Shown: positions 50,157-59,864, counted from the stretch's first letter. The stretch is 64,000 nt of DNA from DASTFY01 sp963769115 (GCA_963769115.1 CAVYKN010000020.1:248001-312000); one strand, 5' to 3'. Notes: generated by a model from the letters alone, not told the origin. Program-made: numbers and translations.

Positions 50157-51416
50157 GTGACTAGCGTCGAGGCGATGCCCTCGAGCCGGCGTTCGCGGCG
50201 TCCCCGGACATGGACGGCGATGGGCGGACTGTCCGTCCTGCTCCTGGCCGTGCTGTCGGCCTGCTCGCAGGACGACCGTCCCCAGAGCACCATGGATCCC
50301 CAGGGCGACTACGCCCAGAAGATCTTCAACCTGTCCTGGCCGGTGTTCCTGATCGCCGCCGTCGTCGGCGTCATCGTCTTCGCCATCATCGGCGTCGCCA
50401 TCGTCCGCTTCCGGGAGCGTCCGGACGACGAGTTCACGCCCAAGCAGGTCCACGGCAACCCGGCCATGGAGATCGGGCTCACCGTGCTGCCGGCCGTGCT
50501 CCTGGCGGCCATCGCCATCCCGACCGTCAGCGTGCTCTTCGACCTCAACGCTGATCCCGAGGACCCGCTCGTCATCAACGTGACCGGGCAGCAGTGGTGG
50601 TGGGAGTTCGACTACCCGACGATCACCGGCGAGGACGGCCTCCCGCTCGTCACGGCCAACGAGATGGTGATCCCCGCCGATCAGCAGGTCCGCCTCAACA
50701 TCACCTCGCGCGACGTCATCCACTCGTTCTGGATCCCCAAGCTGAACGGCAAGCGCGACGCGGTGCCCGGCCGGGTCCAAACCTGGAACATGCAGGCGGA
50801 GCAGCCCGGTGAGTTCTGGGGGCAGTGCACGGAGTTCTGCGGGCTGTCCCACACCAACATGCGGATGCGGGTCATCGCGCTCACGCCCGACGACTTCGAC
50901 CGCTGGGTCGAGCTGCAGAAGACCAACGCGGTCTCGCCCGACGACGAGGCCGTCGAGGCCGGGCGGACCCAGTTCTCCAGCCTGTGCGCGAGTTGCCACC
51001 AGGTGGACGGCCTGGTCGATGCCGACGGTGAGCAGATCGTGGCGCAACCCCAGACCCAGGTCTACAACGGCGCCGCGCCCAACCTCACCCACCTGATGAG
51101 CCGGGGGACCTTCGTGAGCTCCAACTTCGACCTCCTGAACGAGGAGTGCCGGGAGCAGCGCGAGGCCCTCGCCGAGGATGATCCCGAGGCGTTCAGCGCC
51201 GCCTATCTCGAGGGAACCACGCCGGAGTGCCTCAACCGGGTGGACCTGGAAGCATGGCTCCGCGACCCGCCGGGTGTGTTCCCGATGTACGTCGACCCCA
51301 CCCAGCTGGCCGCCACGGACGGCAAGTACCGGGGCATGCCCAACCTGAACCTGACCGAGGACCAGATCGATCAGCTGGTCACCTACCTGCAGACGTTGAA
51401 CCCAGCCGAGGCATAG
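50157..51416 (+). CDS. ctaC: Cytochrome c oxidase subunit II fused to cytochrome c
   Basis: 419 aa lipoprotein. The lipobox LSACS is near residue 36. Two membrane helices follow (VFLIAAVVGVIVFAIIGVAIV, IGLTVLPAVLLAAIAIPTVSV), then the CuA domain with VIHSFWIPKLNGKRDAVPGR and the full CuA motif QCTEFCGLSHTNMRM (C-x3-C-x3-H-x2-M). A C-terminal class I cytochrome c domain has the haem motif CASCH near residue 281 and an axial Met candidate in GKYRGMPNL, so this is caa3-type. GTG 50157 is used; ATG 50175 is possible. It receives electrons from a donor cytochrome and passes them to CtaD. Confidence 0.93.
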   Translation: MTSVEAMPSSRRSRRPRTWTAMGGLSVLLLAVLSACSQDDRPQSTMDPQGDYAQKIFNLSWPVFLIAAVVGVIVFAIIGVAIVRFRERPDDEFTPKQVHGNPAMEIGLTVLPAVLLAAIAIPTVSVLFDLNADPEDPLVINVTGQQWWWEFDYPTITGEDGLPLVTANEMVIPADQQVRLNITSRDVIHSFWIPKLNGKRDAVPGRVQTWNMQAEQPGEFWGQCTEFCGLSHTNMRMRVIALTPDDFDRWVELQKTNAVSPDDEAVEAGRTQFSSLCASCHQVDGLVDADGEQIVAQPQTQVYNGAAPNLTHLMSRGTFVSSNFDLLNEECREQREALAEDDPEAFSAAYLEGTTPECLNRVDLEAWLRDPPGVFPMYVDPTQLAATDGKYRGMPNLNLTEDQIDQLVTYLQTLNPAEA

Positions 51417-51435
51417 GACGCGAAGGGAGACCGAG

Positions 51436-53407
51436 ATGGCCATCGTCGAGCAGCCACCCGAGCCCCTGGCGCTGCGCGGTCCCGCGACCGTCACCCCGGA
51501 CGCCGCCTACGGCGTCTTCCGCCGGCCCGTCGCCACCACGGGTTGGAAGTCGTGGCTCTTCACGATCGACCACAAGAAGATCGGGATCATGTACGGCGCC
51601 GCCGCGCTGTTCTTCTTCGTCGTCGGCGGCATCGAGGCGCTGCTGATCCGCCTGCAGCTCGCCCAGCCGGACGGCAAGCTGCTGTCGGCCGACACCTACA
51701 ACCAGATGTTCACCATGCACGCCACGACCATGGTGTTCCTGGTCGTGATGCCGATGGCGGCCGCCTTCGGCAACTACCTGGTCCCGCTGCAGATCGGCGC
51801 CCGGGACGTGGCCTTCCCGCGCCTCAACTCCTTCGGCTTCTGGGCCTTCTTCTTCGGCGGGGTGTTCCTCAACCTGTCGTGGTTCATGGGCGGTGCCCCC
51901 GACGGCGGCTGGTTCGCCTATGCGCCCAACACGGGCGTGCCGTTCTCGCCGACGCACGGCATGGACTTCTGGGTGCTGGCCCTCCAGATCACCGGCCTGG
52001 CCTCGCTGACCGGTGCCATCAACCTGATCGTCACCATCCTCAACATGCGGGCACCGGGCATGAGCCTGATGCGCATGCCGGTCCTCAGCTGGATGATCCT
52101 CGTCGTCCAGTTCCTGCTGGTGTTCGCCATCCCGGTCATCACGGTGGCGCTCGTGCTGCTGAACTTCCAGCGCCTCTTCGGCGCCACGTTCTTCAGCGTG
52201 GACGCCGGCGCGGACCCGTTGCTCTGGCAGCACCTGTTCTGGATCTTCGGCCACCCGGAGGTCTACATCCTGGTCCTGCCCAGCTTCGGCATCGTGTCCG
52301 AGGTGCTGCCGGTCTTCAGCCGCAAGCCGCTCTTCGGCTACCCGTTCGTGGTCTTCTCAGGGGCCGCCATCGGCTTCATGGGTTGGGGCGTGTGGGCGCA
52401 TCACATGTTCGCCTCGGGCCTGGGCCCGGTGTCGGTGGCCGTGTTCACGCTGTCGACGATGTTCATCGCCGTGCCGACCGGCGTGAAGATCATCAACTGG
52501 ACGCTCACCATGTGGGGGGGCCGGCTCCGGTTCACGACCTCGATGCTCTTCGCCATCGGTCTGATCGTGGAGTTCACCATCGGTGGTCTGTCCGGAGTCA
52601 CCCACGCCATCTCGCCGTCGGACACCCAGCAGACCGACACCTACTACATCGTCGCCCACTTCCACTACGTGCTGTTCGGCGGCGCGATCTTCGGCATCTT
52701 CTCCGGCTTCTACTACTGGTGGCCGAAGATCTTCGGCCGCATGCTCAGCGAGAAGCTGGGCAAGTGGAACTTCTGGCTGATGGTCATCGGCACCAACCTG
52801 ACCTTCGGCCCGATGCACATCGTCGGTCTCGAGGGCCAGTCCCGCCGCAACTACCGCGTGATCCCCGGGATGGGCGTGAGCATGTGGAACTTCGTCGAGA
52901 CGGTCGGAGCGCTCATCATCGCCCTCGGCGTGCTGATGTTCCTGATCAACGCGGTCCGCACGAACCTTCGGCCCCCGCAACGCCCCGCTGGACCCCTGGG
53001 ACGCACGCACCCTGGAGTGGATGACGGCCAGCCCGCCGAAGGAACACAACTTCGACACCATTCCCACCGTCCACTCGATCGACGAGTTCTTCCACCGGAA
53101 GTACGAGGAGGACGAGGAGACCGGCGAGTTCCAGAAGATCGCCACGGCCGAGGAGATCCTGGCCGACCAGGAAGCCCACGCCGACGCGCACATGCACATG
53201 CCGTCGCCGTCCTACTGGCCGTTGATCCTCGCCCTTGGCCTCCCCGTGGTGGCCGTCGGCCTCATCTTCAACATCGTCATCTCGGTCGCCGGGGCGCTCC
53301 TGATCATCGCTGGCGCCTACGGCTGGACCCAGGAGCCCTCGGTCGCCGACCAGGACGACTACGACCCTCCGAGTGACGGAGCGAAGGAGCTGGCCACCGT
53401 TGACTGA
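51436..53407 (+). CDS. ctaD: Cytochrome c oxidase subunit I with C-terminal extension, frameshifted
   Basis: The catalytic aa3-type subunit. TDHKKIG-like TIDHKKIGIMYG starts helix I. Haem/copper ligands are intact: FTMHATTMVFLVV (low-spin haem), FGHPEVYILVLP (CuB His and cross-linked Tyr), WAHHMFASG (CuB) and DTYYIVAHFHYVLFGG (haem a3 and a). One surplus base near 52975 shifts the frame. The continuation DPWDARTLEWMTASPPKEHNF runs into a ~110-residue acidic linker plus two helices (YWPLILALGLPVVAVGLIFNIVI, AGALLIIAGAYGWTQEP). This tail may represent a fused small subunit. GAGGGAGA-like GAAGGGAGACC precedes the ATG. Confidence 0.93.
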
Positions 53408-54065
53408 CGTGCACGTGACGGACGTCGGGCCGGACCGCGACGAGGGCGGTCGCGCCCACATCGAGACCGGCCATGGGGGCGGCCACGGTGAGGCCGGCCA
53501 CGACACCACCACCGGGCTGTCCAACAACAAGCTCGGGATGTGGCTGTTCCTCGGGTCGGAGTGCCTGCTGTTCGGCGGGCTGATCTCGACCTACATGCTC
53601 TACCGCGGCCGCACCCAGGAAGGGCCCAAGCCGGAACAGATCTACGACATCCCCTTCACGTCGGTCAGCTCGTTCATCCTGCTGATGAGCTCGCTGACCA
53701 TGGTCCTGGCCGTCTCCGCCTCCAAGAACGGCGACGTGCGCCGCACCCGGCTGTGGTTGTGCGCCACGGCGGCGCTCGGCTCCCTGTTCGTGGGCGGCCA
53801 GGTCTACGAGTTCACGGCCTTCTACCGGGAGGGCCTGGGCTTCACGACCAGCCTGTTCGGGTCCAGCTTCTACACGCTGACCGGCTTCCACGGCGTCCAC
53901 GTGAGCGTCGGGATCATCATGCTGATCTCGCTCGTCGTCATCACGCTGCGGGGCCGCATCGACGGGGACCGGGCCGAGGTCGTCGATATCGTCGGTCTCT
54001 ACTGGCACTTCGTCGACATCGTGTGGATCGTCATCTTCACGCTCGTCTACCTGATCCCGGCCTGA
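53400..54065 (+). CDS. ctaE: Cytochrome c oxidase subunit III
   Basis: 221 aa, about five helices, plus a His/Gly-rich N-terminus (HIETGHGGGHGEAGHD) that might bind metal. LGMWLFLGSECLLFGGLISTYMLYRGR, FTTSLFGSSFYTLTGFHGVHVSVGIIMLI and GLYWHFVDIVWIVIFTLVYL are family signatures. AAGGAG inside ctaD fits a TTG start at 53400, which overlaps the ctaD end; GTG 53409 is an alternative. Confidence 0.93.
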   Translation: MTDVHVTDVGPDRDEGGRAHIETGHGGGHGEAGHDTTTGLSNNKLGMWLFLGSECLLFGGLISTYMLYRGRTQEGPKPEQIYDIPFTSVSSFILLMSSLTMVLAVSASKNGDVRRTRLWLCATAALGSLFVGGQVYEFTAFYREGLGFTTSLFGSSFYTLTGFHGVHVSVGIIMLISLVVITLRGRIDGDRAEVVDIVGLYWHFVDIVWIVIFTLVYLIPA

Positions 54066-54075
54066 GGACACGCCC

Positions 54076-54456
54076 ATGAGCACACACGTCGCCGATGACG
54101 CCCACGACGAGGTGACTGCCGTCGGTCTCGATGGGGCCGACGACCTCGACACGCCCGACGCCGACCGCCCGCAGTACAGCCACAAGATGGACCTGCTGTA
54201 CGTCAAGGTGGCGGGCGTGCTGGTCGTGCTCACGGGCATCGAGATCTACGCCAGCTACGCCGACTACCTGGACAAGGCGTTCCTGCCCCTGATGCTGGGC
54301 CTGATGGTGACCAAGTTCCTCCTCGTGGTGCTGTTCTTCATGCACCTGAAGTGGGACTCGAAGCTGTTCGGGCGCCTGTTCTGGGCGGGGGCGCTCCTGG
54401 CCGTGGCCGTCTACGTCGGCGCCCTGGCCACGTTCGAGTACTTCGCCAAGGCCTGA
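54076..54456 (+). CDS. ctaF: Cytochrome c oxidase subunit IV (caa3-type small subunit)
   Basis: 126 aa. An acidic N-terminus of ~40 residues is followed by three helices. VKVAGVLVVLTGIEIYASY, AFLPLMLGLMVTKFLLVVLFFMHLKWDSKLF and FWAGALLAVAVYVGALATF match the prokaryotic COX4-like family, with MHLKWD typical. It stabilises the oxidase complex. 10 nt after ctaE. Confidence 0.88.
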   Translation: MSTHVADDAHDEVTAVGLDGADDLDTPDADRPQYSHKMDLLYVKVAGVLVVLTGIEIYASYADYLDKAFLPLMLGLMVTKFLLVVLFFMHLKWDSKLFGRLFWAGALLAVAVYVGALATFEYFAKA

Positions 54457-54471
54457 TCGCAGGAGGTGCCG

Positions 54472-55422
54472 TTGTTCGGCATCGAGGCATCACTCGACAT
54501 CTGGCGCTTCCAGCCCCACGTCGAAGTCTGGGTGCTGATCGCCGGGCTGGCGCTCGGGTACACCTACGCGGTCAAGGTGATCGGCCCGCGGGCGGTGCAG
54601 CCCGGCCGGGCCGTGGTCACCGGGCGCCAGGTGGCGTGCTTCGTCGCGGGGCTGGCGATGCTCTGGCTGGCGTCCGACTGGCCGATGCACGATCTCTCGG
54701 AGGAGTACCTCTACTCCGCCCACATGCTCCAGCACATGGTGCTGTCGTACTTCATGCCGCCGCTGCTGCTGCTGGCGACGCCCACGTGGCTGGCGCGCCT
54801 GGTGGTCGGCAACGGCAGGGTCTGGCGGGTGTTCCGCTGGCTGGCCATGCCAGTGGTGGCCGGGGTGATCTTCAACGCCATGGTGATCATCTCGCACATC
54901 CCGGCCGTGGTGAACGAAGCCGTCACCAGCGGCAACCCGGCCTTGCACTACGGGCTCCACACGGTGCTCGTGCTCGCCGCGCTGCTCATGTGGGTGCCGG
55001 TGTGCGGGCCGTTCCCCGAGCTGCGCATGGGCCCCGGCGGCACGATGATCTACCTCTTCGTCATGTCGATCATCCCGACCGTGCCCGCGGGGTGGCTGAC
55101 CTTCGCCGACGGGGCGGTCTACAAGGCCTACGACCACGATCCCCGGCTGTGGGGGATCACCGTCACTGACGACCAGCAGATGGCCGGGGCGATCATGAAG
55201 GTCGGTGGTTCGCTGTTCCTGTGGACGGTGATCGCCGTGCTGTTCTTCCGCCGCTTCATGGGGCGCTGGGAGGAGGAGAACACGTACGTCCGGTCCCGTC
55301 GCATCCCGGACGCCGAGATCACCGGCCACGACGACCTCCCGCTCACCTACGAGGACGTCACCCGGGTGTTCGACACCGTCCCGCCCGCGCCCGAGCCCGA
55401 CCGCCCCGCCACCGGCCCCTGA
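54472..55422 (+). CDS. ctaG: Cytochrome c oxidase assembly factor CtaG
   Basis: 316 aa polytopic membrane protein (about seven helices) of the Caa3_CtaG family, needed for copper delivery or assembly of the oxidase. WLASDWPMHDLSEEYLYSAHMLQHMVLSYFMPPLLLLATP holds the conserved H-x-x-Q-H segment, and MWVPVCGPFPELRMGPGGTMIYLFVMSIIPTVPAGWLTFA and a late DQQMAGAIMKVGG block follow. AGGAGG at 54461-54466 covers the GTG at 54466, so TTG 54472, 5 nt further, is the better start. Last gene of the operon; a palindromic element follows. Confidence 0.9.
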   Translation: MFGIEASLDIWRFQPHVEVWVLIAGLALGYTYAVKVIGPRAVQPGRAVVTGRQVACFVAGLAMLWLASDWPMHDLSEEYLYSAHMLQHMVLSYFMPPLLLLATPTWLARLVVGNGRVWRVFRWLAMPVVAGVIFNAMVIISHIPAVVNEAVTSGNPALHYGLHTVLVLAALLMWVPVCGPFPELRMGPGGTMIYLFVMSIIPTVPAGWLTFADGAVYKAYDHDPRLWGITVTDDQQMAGAIMKVGGSLFLWTVIAVLFFRRFMGRWEEENTYVRSRRIPDAEITGHDDLPLTYEDVTRVFDTVPPAPEPDRPATGP

Positions 55423-55468
55423 CGGCGCGAACGCTCGGGCGGTCCGGCCTCCCTGCTCGTCGCCGCTT

Positions 55469-55494
55469 CCACCGAATCGATATCGAATCGGTGG
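55469..55494. terminator. Palindromic terminator-like element, copy 2
   Basis: 26 nt with arms CCACCGA and TCGGTGG around ATCGATATCGA; one A-A mismatch relative to copy 1 at 28338. Flanking CTTC/GAAG would extend the stem with a bulged C. It lies 46 nt after ctaG and 7 nt after the ABC permease stop, again between convergent genes. Confidence 0.55.
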
Positions 55495-55501
55495 CGAAGG
55501 G

Positions 55502-56233
55502 CTACTCCCAGCGAAAGGTGCGGGCGGCCAGCACGGGGGCGGCGACGGCCCAGGCCAGCAGCGTGAACCAGGCCCGGCCCGGCGCCGCCCCGGTGGTGAG
55601 CGCCGACCGCAGGACCTCGGCCAGCGCGGCGCTCGGCAGGAGCTGGGCGACCTGCGCCAGCCCCGAAGGCAGCTCGTCGAGCGGGAAGATCATCCCCCCG
55701 AGCAGCAGCAGCACGAGGTAGAGGGCGTTGGCCGCGGCCAGGTTGACCTCGCCCCGCAGCCAGCCCGCCAGCGCCAGACCGATCCCCGCGAACGCCACGG
55801 TGCCGACGACCACACCGGCCAGGGCGAGCGCCCACCGCCCGCCGGGGGACCAGCCCAACGCGTAGGAGACGGGCACCAGCACGATCAGCTGGACGATCTC
55901 GATCAGCACGACCGCCGCGGTCTTCGCCGCCACCAGCCGGGGCCGGCCGAGCGGCGTGGCCCCCAGGCGCTTGAGCACGCCGTACGAGCGCTCGAACCCC
56001 GTGGCGATGCCCAGGCTGACCATCGCCGTCGACATCACGGCCAGGGCCAGGATGCCGGGGGCCAGGAAGTCGATCGGCTCTCCCTCGCCGGTCGGCAGCA
56101 CGTCGACCAGGCTGAAGAAGACGAGCAGCAGCACCGGGATCCCGAGCACGAGCAGGAGCGACTCGCCCCGCCGCAGCGTGAGCGTCATCTCCACGCGGGT
56201 CTGCGCGGCGAGCGGACCCGGACCGGCGCTCAT
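55502..56233 (-). CDS. ABC-2-type transporter permease
   Basis: 243 aa with six membrane segments: LLLVLGIPVLLLVFFSLVDVL, FLAPGILALAVMSTAMVSLG, VVLIEIVQLIVLVPVSYALGW, LALAGVVVGTVAFAGIGLALAG, LYLVLLLLGGMIFPLDELP and a C-terminal helix. ATGFERSYGVLKRLGATPL and the FPLDELP loop are typical of ABC-2 exporters of the drug/lipid group. Pairs with the ATPase upstream (ATGA overlap). The substrate is unknown. A location next to cta/ccd genes is common for haem-related and drug exporters alike, so it is not decisive. Confidence 0.85.
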   Translation of the reverse strand: MSAGPGPLAAQTRVEMTLTLRRGESLLLVLGIPVLLLVFFSLVDVLPTGEGEPIDFLAPGILALAVMSTAMVSLGIATGFERSYGVLKRLGATPLGRPRLVAAKTAAVVLIEIVQLIVLVPVSYALGWSPGGRWALALAGVVVGTVAFAGIGLALAGWLRGEVNLAAANALYLVLLLLGGMIFPLDELPSGLAQVAQLLPSAALAEVLRSALTTGAAPGRAWFTLLAWAVAAPVLAARTFRWE

Positions 56234-57206
56234 GCCGGTACGAGTGCCGGCCCCGCCGGCGGGAGCGGCGGGCCGCGGCGGGCGTGGGCGCGACCGGCGG
56301 TGATCCGGGGCGGCTGGTGAGCGCCAGGTAGACGTCCTCCAGCCGGCGCCGCCCGGCCCGCAGGTCGGCCAGGGGGATGTCGTGGGTGGCCAACCAGGCT
56401 GTCAGCTCGGCGACCACCGCCGGCTCGGGCCGGCAGGCGACCACGTACTCGCCGGGGCCGTCCTCCCGCACCAGCGCGCCGAGGGTGGCGCCCAGGCCGG
56501 CCACGTCCAGCCCCGGCGGAGCGCCGAAGCGGATCTCCTCGGAAGGCAGCGCCCGGCTCAGCTCGCCCGGGTGCCCGGTCGCCACCAGCCGGCCGCCGTC
56601 CACGATGACCACGGAGTCGGCCAGCCGCTCGGCCTCCTCGAGCTCGTGGGTGGTCAGGACGATGCAGCAGCCCTCGTCCCGCAGCGACCGCAGCAGGGAT
56701 CGCACCTGCTGGCGGCCGGCCACGTCGACCGACGCCGTCGGCTCGTCCAGGAACAGGACCTCGGGCGCGCCGGCCAGCGCCAGGGCCAGCGACAGCCGCT
56801 GCTGTTCGCCACCGGACAGCTGGCGCCACGACGACCGCGCCCGCTCACCGAGCCCGACCATCGCCAACAGCTCGGGGGCGCGGCGGCGGTGGCCGTAGTG
56901 GGCGCAGAACAAGGCGGCGGCCTCCTCGGCCCGGATCCCGGGGTAGATCCCGCCCTGCTGCAGCATGACCCCCATCCGCCGCACGAGCTCGCCGTGCTGC
57001 GCACCCGGGTCGAGGCCCAGCACCCGCACCCGGCCGGCAGTGGAGCGCCGGAAGCCCTCGAGCACCTCGACTGTCGATGTCTTGCCGGCTCCGTTGGGCC
57101 CGAGCAGCGCGGTGACCGCGCCCGCTTCGGCGGTGAACGACAGACCATCCACGGCCACGAGGTCGCCGTAGCGGACGATCAGGTCCTCGACCTCCACCGC
57201 AGCCAC
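56230..57206 (-). CDS. ABC transporter ATP-binding protein, frameshifted at 3' end
   Basis: About 325 aa. Walker A LLGPNGAGKTSTVEVLEGF, signature QLSGGEQQRLSLALAL, Walker B VLFLDEPTASVD and the H-loop LTTHELEEAE are complete; a ~90-residue DrrA-like C-terminal region follows. Near 56275-56290 one base is missing: the conserved frame runs on, whereas the shifted frame ends LPPAGPALVPA with a TGA overlapping the permease ATG. The GTG start at 57206 has TAGCCT 8 nt upstream and no ribosome-binding site. Energises the adjacent permease. Confidence 0.88.
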
Positions 57207-57214
57207 GACGGGCG

Positions 57215-57220
57215 AGGCTA
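57215..57220 (-). promoter_or_regulatory. -10 element of ABC ATPase gene (leaderless)
   Basis: TAGCCT on the minus strand, 8 nt before GTG 57206. Confidence 0.45.
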
Positions 57221-57299
57221 GCGGCGACCGCTCGCGACCTCTGAGGCGCCGTGCCGCCGGGGCAGGGCAATCGCCGGTCGGCCAGATCACGACGAGGGC

Positions 57300-57305
57300 T
57301 ACCCT
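57300..57305 (+). promoter_or_regulatory. -10 element of serS (leaderless)
   Basis: TACCCT, 6 nt before GTG 57312, no ribosome-binding site between. Confidence 0.5.
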
Positions 57306-57311
57306 CGCTCT

Positions 57312-58607
57312 GTGATCGACCGCCGCCTGCTGCGTACCGATCCGGACGGTGTCAGAGCCGCCCTGGCGCGGCGCGGGTCACCGGAGGTCCTGGTCCAGCT
57401 CGACGACGTGGCGGCGCTCGACGAGCGGGCACGCACCATCACCGCCGAGCGCGACGACGCCCGTCGCCGGGTCAACGAGCTCTCGAAGCAGGTCGGGCAG
57501 CTGCGCCGCGCGGGCGACACCGACAAGGCGGATCTGGTCACGGCCGAGAGCCGGGCCGTGGGCGACGCCGAGGCGGCGCTGGCCGCCGACCTGGCCGACG
57601 TCGAACAGCAGGTGCGAGAGCTCCTGCTGCGCATCCCCAACCTGCCCGCGGAGCTGGCGCCGGACGGGCTCAGCGACGCTGACAACCCGATCGTGAAGGG
57701 CCCGTTCAACCTGCCGGACGCCTTTCCGGACCACCAGCGGGTCCCGCACTGGGAGACGGCCACCGCCCTCGGCATCCTCGACAACGAGCGGGCCGTCAAG
57801 ATCAGCGGCGCGATGTTCACGATGCAACGAGGTCTGGGAGCAACGCTCTCGCGCGCCCTCTGTCAGCTCGCGCTCGATCGCAACGCGGACGCCTTCGAGG
57901 AGATCCGCCCTCCCACACTGGTGACGACGGCCACCCTCACAGCCACCGGCCAGCTCCCGAAGTTCGCCGACGACGCGTTCGCAGTTGAGCGCGACGACCT
58001 GTGGTGCATCCCGACGGCCGAGGTCCCGCTGACGTCGATCGGCGCCGGCGAGATCCTGGCCGAGGCCGAGTTGCCCGTGCGGATGATGGCCGCCACGTCG
58101 TGCTACCGGCGGGAGGCCGGCTCAGCCGGGCGGGACACGCGGGGGATGCTCCGCGCCCACGAGTTCGACAAGGTCGAGATCCTGGCCTACACCACCCCTG
58201 AGCAGGCTCCGGCCATGCTCGACGAGCTCCTCGAGCGGGCCGAGGGCACCATCGCCGCCCTCGGCTTGCCGTATCGCATCATCGACATCTGCACCGGCGA
58301 CCTCGGCCAGAGCCACCACCGCAGCCTCGACATCGAGGTGTACGCGCCGGGTGCCGACGCCTGGCTCGAGGTCTCGTCGGTGAGCTGGTTCAGCGACTAC
58401 CAGGCCCGCCGGGCCGACCTCCGGTACCGGCCCACCGGCCAGAAGGGCACGGTCGTCCTCCACACCGTCAACGGCTCGGCCATGGCCGTGCCCCGGGTCT
58501 GGGCGGCGATCATCGAGAACGGCCGTCAGCCCGACGGCAGCGTGGCGCTGCCCGAGGTCCTGTGGCCGTACCTGCGCGGCCACCGCTCGATCCCGGCCCG
58601 CGGGTGA
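57312..58607 (+). CDS. serS: Seryl-tRNA synthetase
   Basis: 431 aa class II synthetase that charges tRNA-Ser. The N-terminal coiled-coil arm (residues ~25-105, ARTITAERDDARRRVNELSKQVGQLR) grips the long variable arm of tRNA-Ser. Catalytic motif 2 lies around SCYRREAGSAGRDTRGMLRAHEFDKVE, and motif 3 around VNGSAMAVPRVWAAIIENGRQPDGSV. IPTAEVPLTSIGAGEIL is also typical. GTG start; pdxH follows after 4 nt. Confidence 0.97.
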   Translation: MIDRRLLRTDPDGVRAALARRGSPEVLVQLDDVAALDERARTITAERDDARRRVNELSKQVGQLRRAGDTDKADLVTAESRAVGDAEAALAADLADVEQQVRELLLRIPNLPAELAPDGLSDADNPIVKGPFNLPDAFPDHQRVPHWETATALGILDNERAVKISGAMFTMQRGLGATLSRALCQLALDRNADAFEEIRPPTLVTTATLTATGQLPKFADDAFAVERDDLWCIPTAEVPLTSIGAGEILAEAELPVRMMAATSCYRREAGSAGRDTRGMLRAHEFDKVEILAYTTPEQAPAMLDELLERAEGTIAALGLPYRIIDICTGDLGQSHHRSLDIEVYAPGADAWLEVSSVSWFSDYQARRADLRYRPTGQKGTVVLHTVNGSAMAVPRVWAAIIENGRQPDGSVALPEVLWPYLRGHRSIPARG

Positions 58608-58611
58608 CGGG

Positions 58612-59253
58612 ATGAGCCTGGCCGATCGGCGACGCGACTACGACTGGGGCACTCTCGAGCGCGACGACTTGGACGGCGACCCCATCGCCCAGTGGTGGAC
58701 CTGGTACCGGGCGGCGGAGGCCGCCGGCCTCGAGGAGCCGCACGCCATGACCGTCGCCACCATCGCCGACGACGGGAGCCCCGACGCCCGGGTGGTGCTG
58801 GCCCGGGGTGTGGACGAGCGCGGCTTCGCCTTCTTCACCAACCTGGAGTCCGCCAAGGCGCGCCAGTTGGTTGCTCGTCCGGCGGCGGCCGCCACGTTCG
58901 TGTGGCTCCCCCTCCACCGGCAGGTCCGCGTGCGGGCGACGGTGGAGCCGGTGAGCGCAGCCGAGGCCGACGAGTACTACGCCAGCCGCCCGCGTGCGTC
59001 GCGCATCGGCGCGTGGGCGTCGCCGCAGTCGCAGGTGCTGGCGGACCGGGCCGAGCTCGACGCGCTGGTGGCAGCGGCGGAGGCGCGCTTCCCGGGCGAC
59101 GACATCCCCCGCCCGCCCCACTGGGGCGGCCTGCGGCTCGTGCCCCTGGCGGTGGAGTTCTGGCAGGGCCGGCCCAGCCGCCTGCACGATCGCTTCCGCT
59201 ACCGGCGCGACGATCCCGGCACGGCCTGGACGATCGAGCGCCTCGCGCCCTGA
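58612..59253 (+). CDS. pdxH: Pyridoxamine 5'-phosphate oxidase
   Basis: 213 aa FMN split-barrel enzyme that makes pyridoxal 5'-phosphate. EPHAMTVATIADDGSPDARVVLARGVDERGFAFFTNLESAKARQL binds FMN. WLPLHRQVRVRATVEPV, SRPRASRIGAWASPQSQVL and the C-terminal EFWQGRPSRLHDRFRYRRDD...WTIERLAP are family hallmarks. Start 4 nt after serS, co-transcribed. It converges on the hydrolase gene with an 11-nt gap. Confidence 0.95.
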   Translation: MSLADRRRDYDWGTLERDDLDGDPIAQWWTWYRAAEAAGLEEPHAMTVATIADDGSPDARVVLARGVDERGFAFFTNLESAKARQLVARPAAAATFVWLPLHRQVRVRATVEPVSAAEADEYYASRPRASRIGAWASPQSQVLADRAELDALVAAAEARFPGDDIPRPPHWGGLRLVPLAVEFWQGRPSRLHDRFRYRRDDPGTAWTIERLAP

Positions 59254-59264
59254 GGCGACGCCGG

Positions 59265-59864
59265 TCAGCCGGCCCAGGAACCGACCGTGTCGACCAGCGC
59301 GTCGACGAGGGCCTGGGTGTGGGGGTTGAGCCCGGGACCCTCCCAGTCCCAGAACAGCGGGCTGGTGCCGCGGACGCGCGGCGGCAGCTCGAGCTGCACG
59401 CCGCCGCCTCGGGCCAGGTTGACCGGATTGCGGGGATGGAGGCCGCGGAGCTCGAGCGGGATGGCCTCGAGGTCGGTGACCACCTCGTAGGCGGGGAGCC
59501 TGCGGCGCAGGTGGGTGGCGAGGTGCTCGGCCAGCGGACGGTGCCCGCCCCCGACCAGCAGGGCGGCCCAGTAGCCGTCGCGCCCGTAGCCGTGGACGGT
59601 GATGACCTGGTCCACGTGGTCCAGGAAGGCGGCCAGCGCCGGCGAAGCGGCGGGCTCGATGAGGATCGACGGGATGTGCCACTGCAGGTCGGACGGCTGG
59701 TGCACGCCGTAGTACGACGCCCCGGACGCCTCGGCCGCCGCCGAGGCGATGACGTCCGTGGCCTCCTCCAGCGAACCGCCGTGGTAGGCCATGAAGCCGA
59801 AGCGGCCCCGCAGCGCCGAGACCTCCTCCACGCCGGGCTGGGCCAGCAGCTCGGCGAACGTCAC
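59265..59864 (-). CDS. Poly-gamma-glutamate hydrolase family protein
   Basis: 199 aa. Pattern of the zinc-dependent poly-gamma-glutamate hydrolase family (phage PghP/DUF867-like): FGFMAYHGGSLEEATDVIASAAAEASGASYYGVHQP with the metal-binding HGG-E, ITVHGYGR, ALLVGGGHRPLAEHLATHLRRRLPAYEVV and LRGLHPRNPVNLARGGGVQLELPPRVRG. Cytosolic, no signal peptide. The GTG start overlaps the ccdA stop by 4 nt, so it is the third gene of the tlpA-ccdA operon. The link to thiol chemistry is unexplained. Confidence 0.8.
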   Translation of the reverse strand: MTFAELLAQPGVEEVSALRGRFGFMAYHGGSLEEATDVIASAAAEASGASYYGVHQPSDLQWHIPSILIEPAASPALAAFLDHVDQVITVHGYGRDGYWAALLVGGGHRPLAEHLATHLRRRLPAYEVVTDLEAIPLELRGLHPRNPVNLARGGGVQLELPPRVRGTSPLFWDWEGPGLNPHTQALVDALVDTVGSWAG

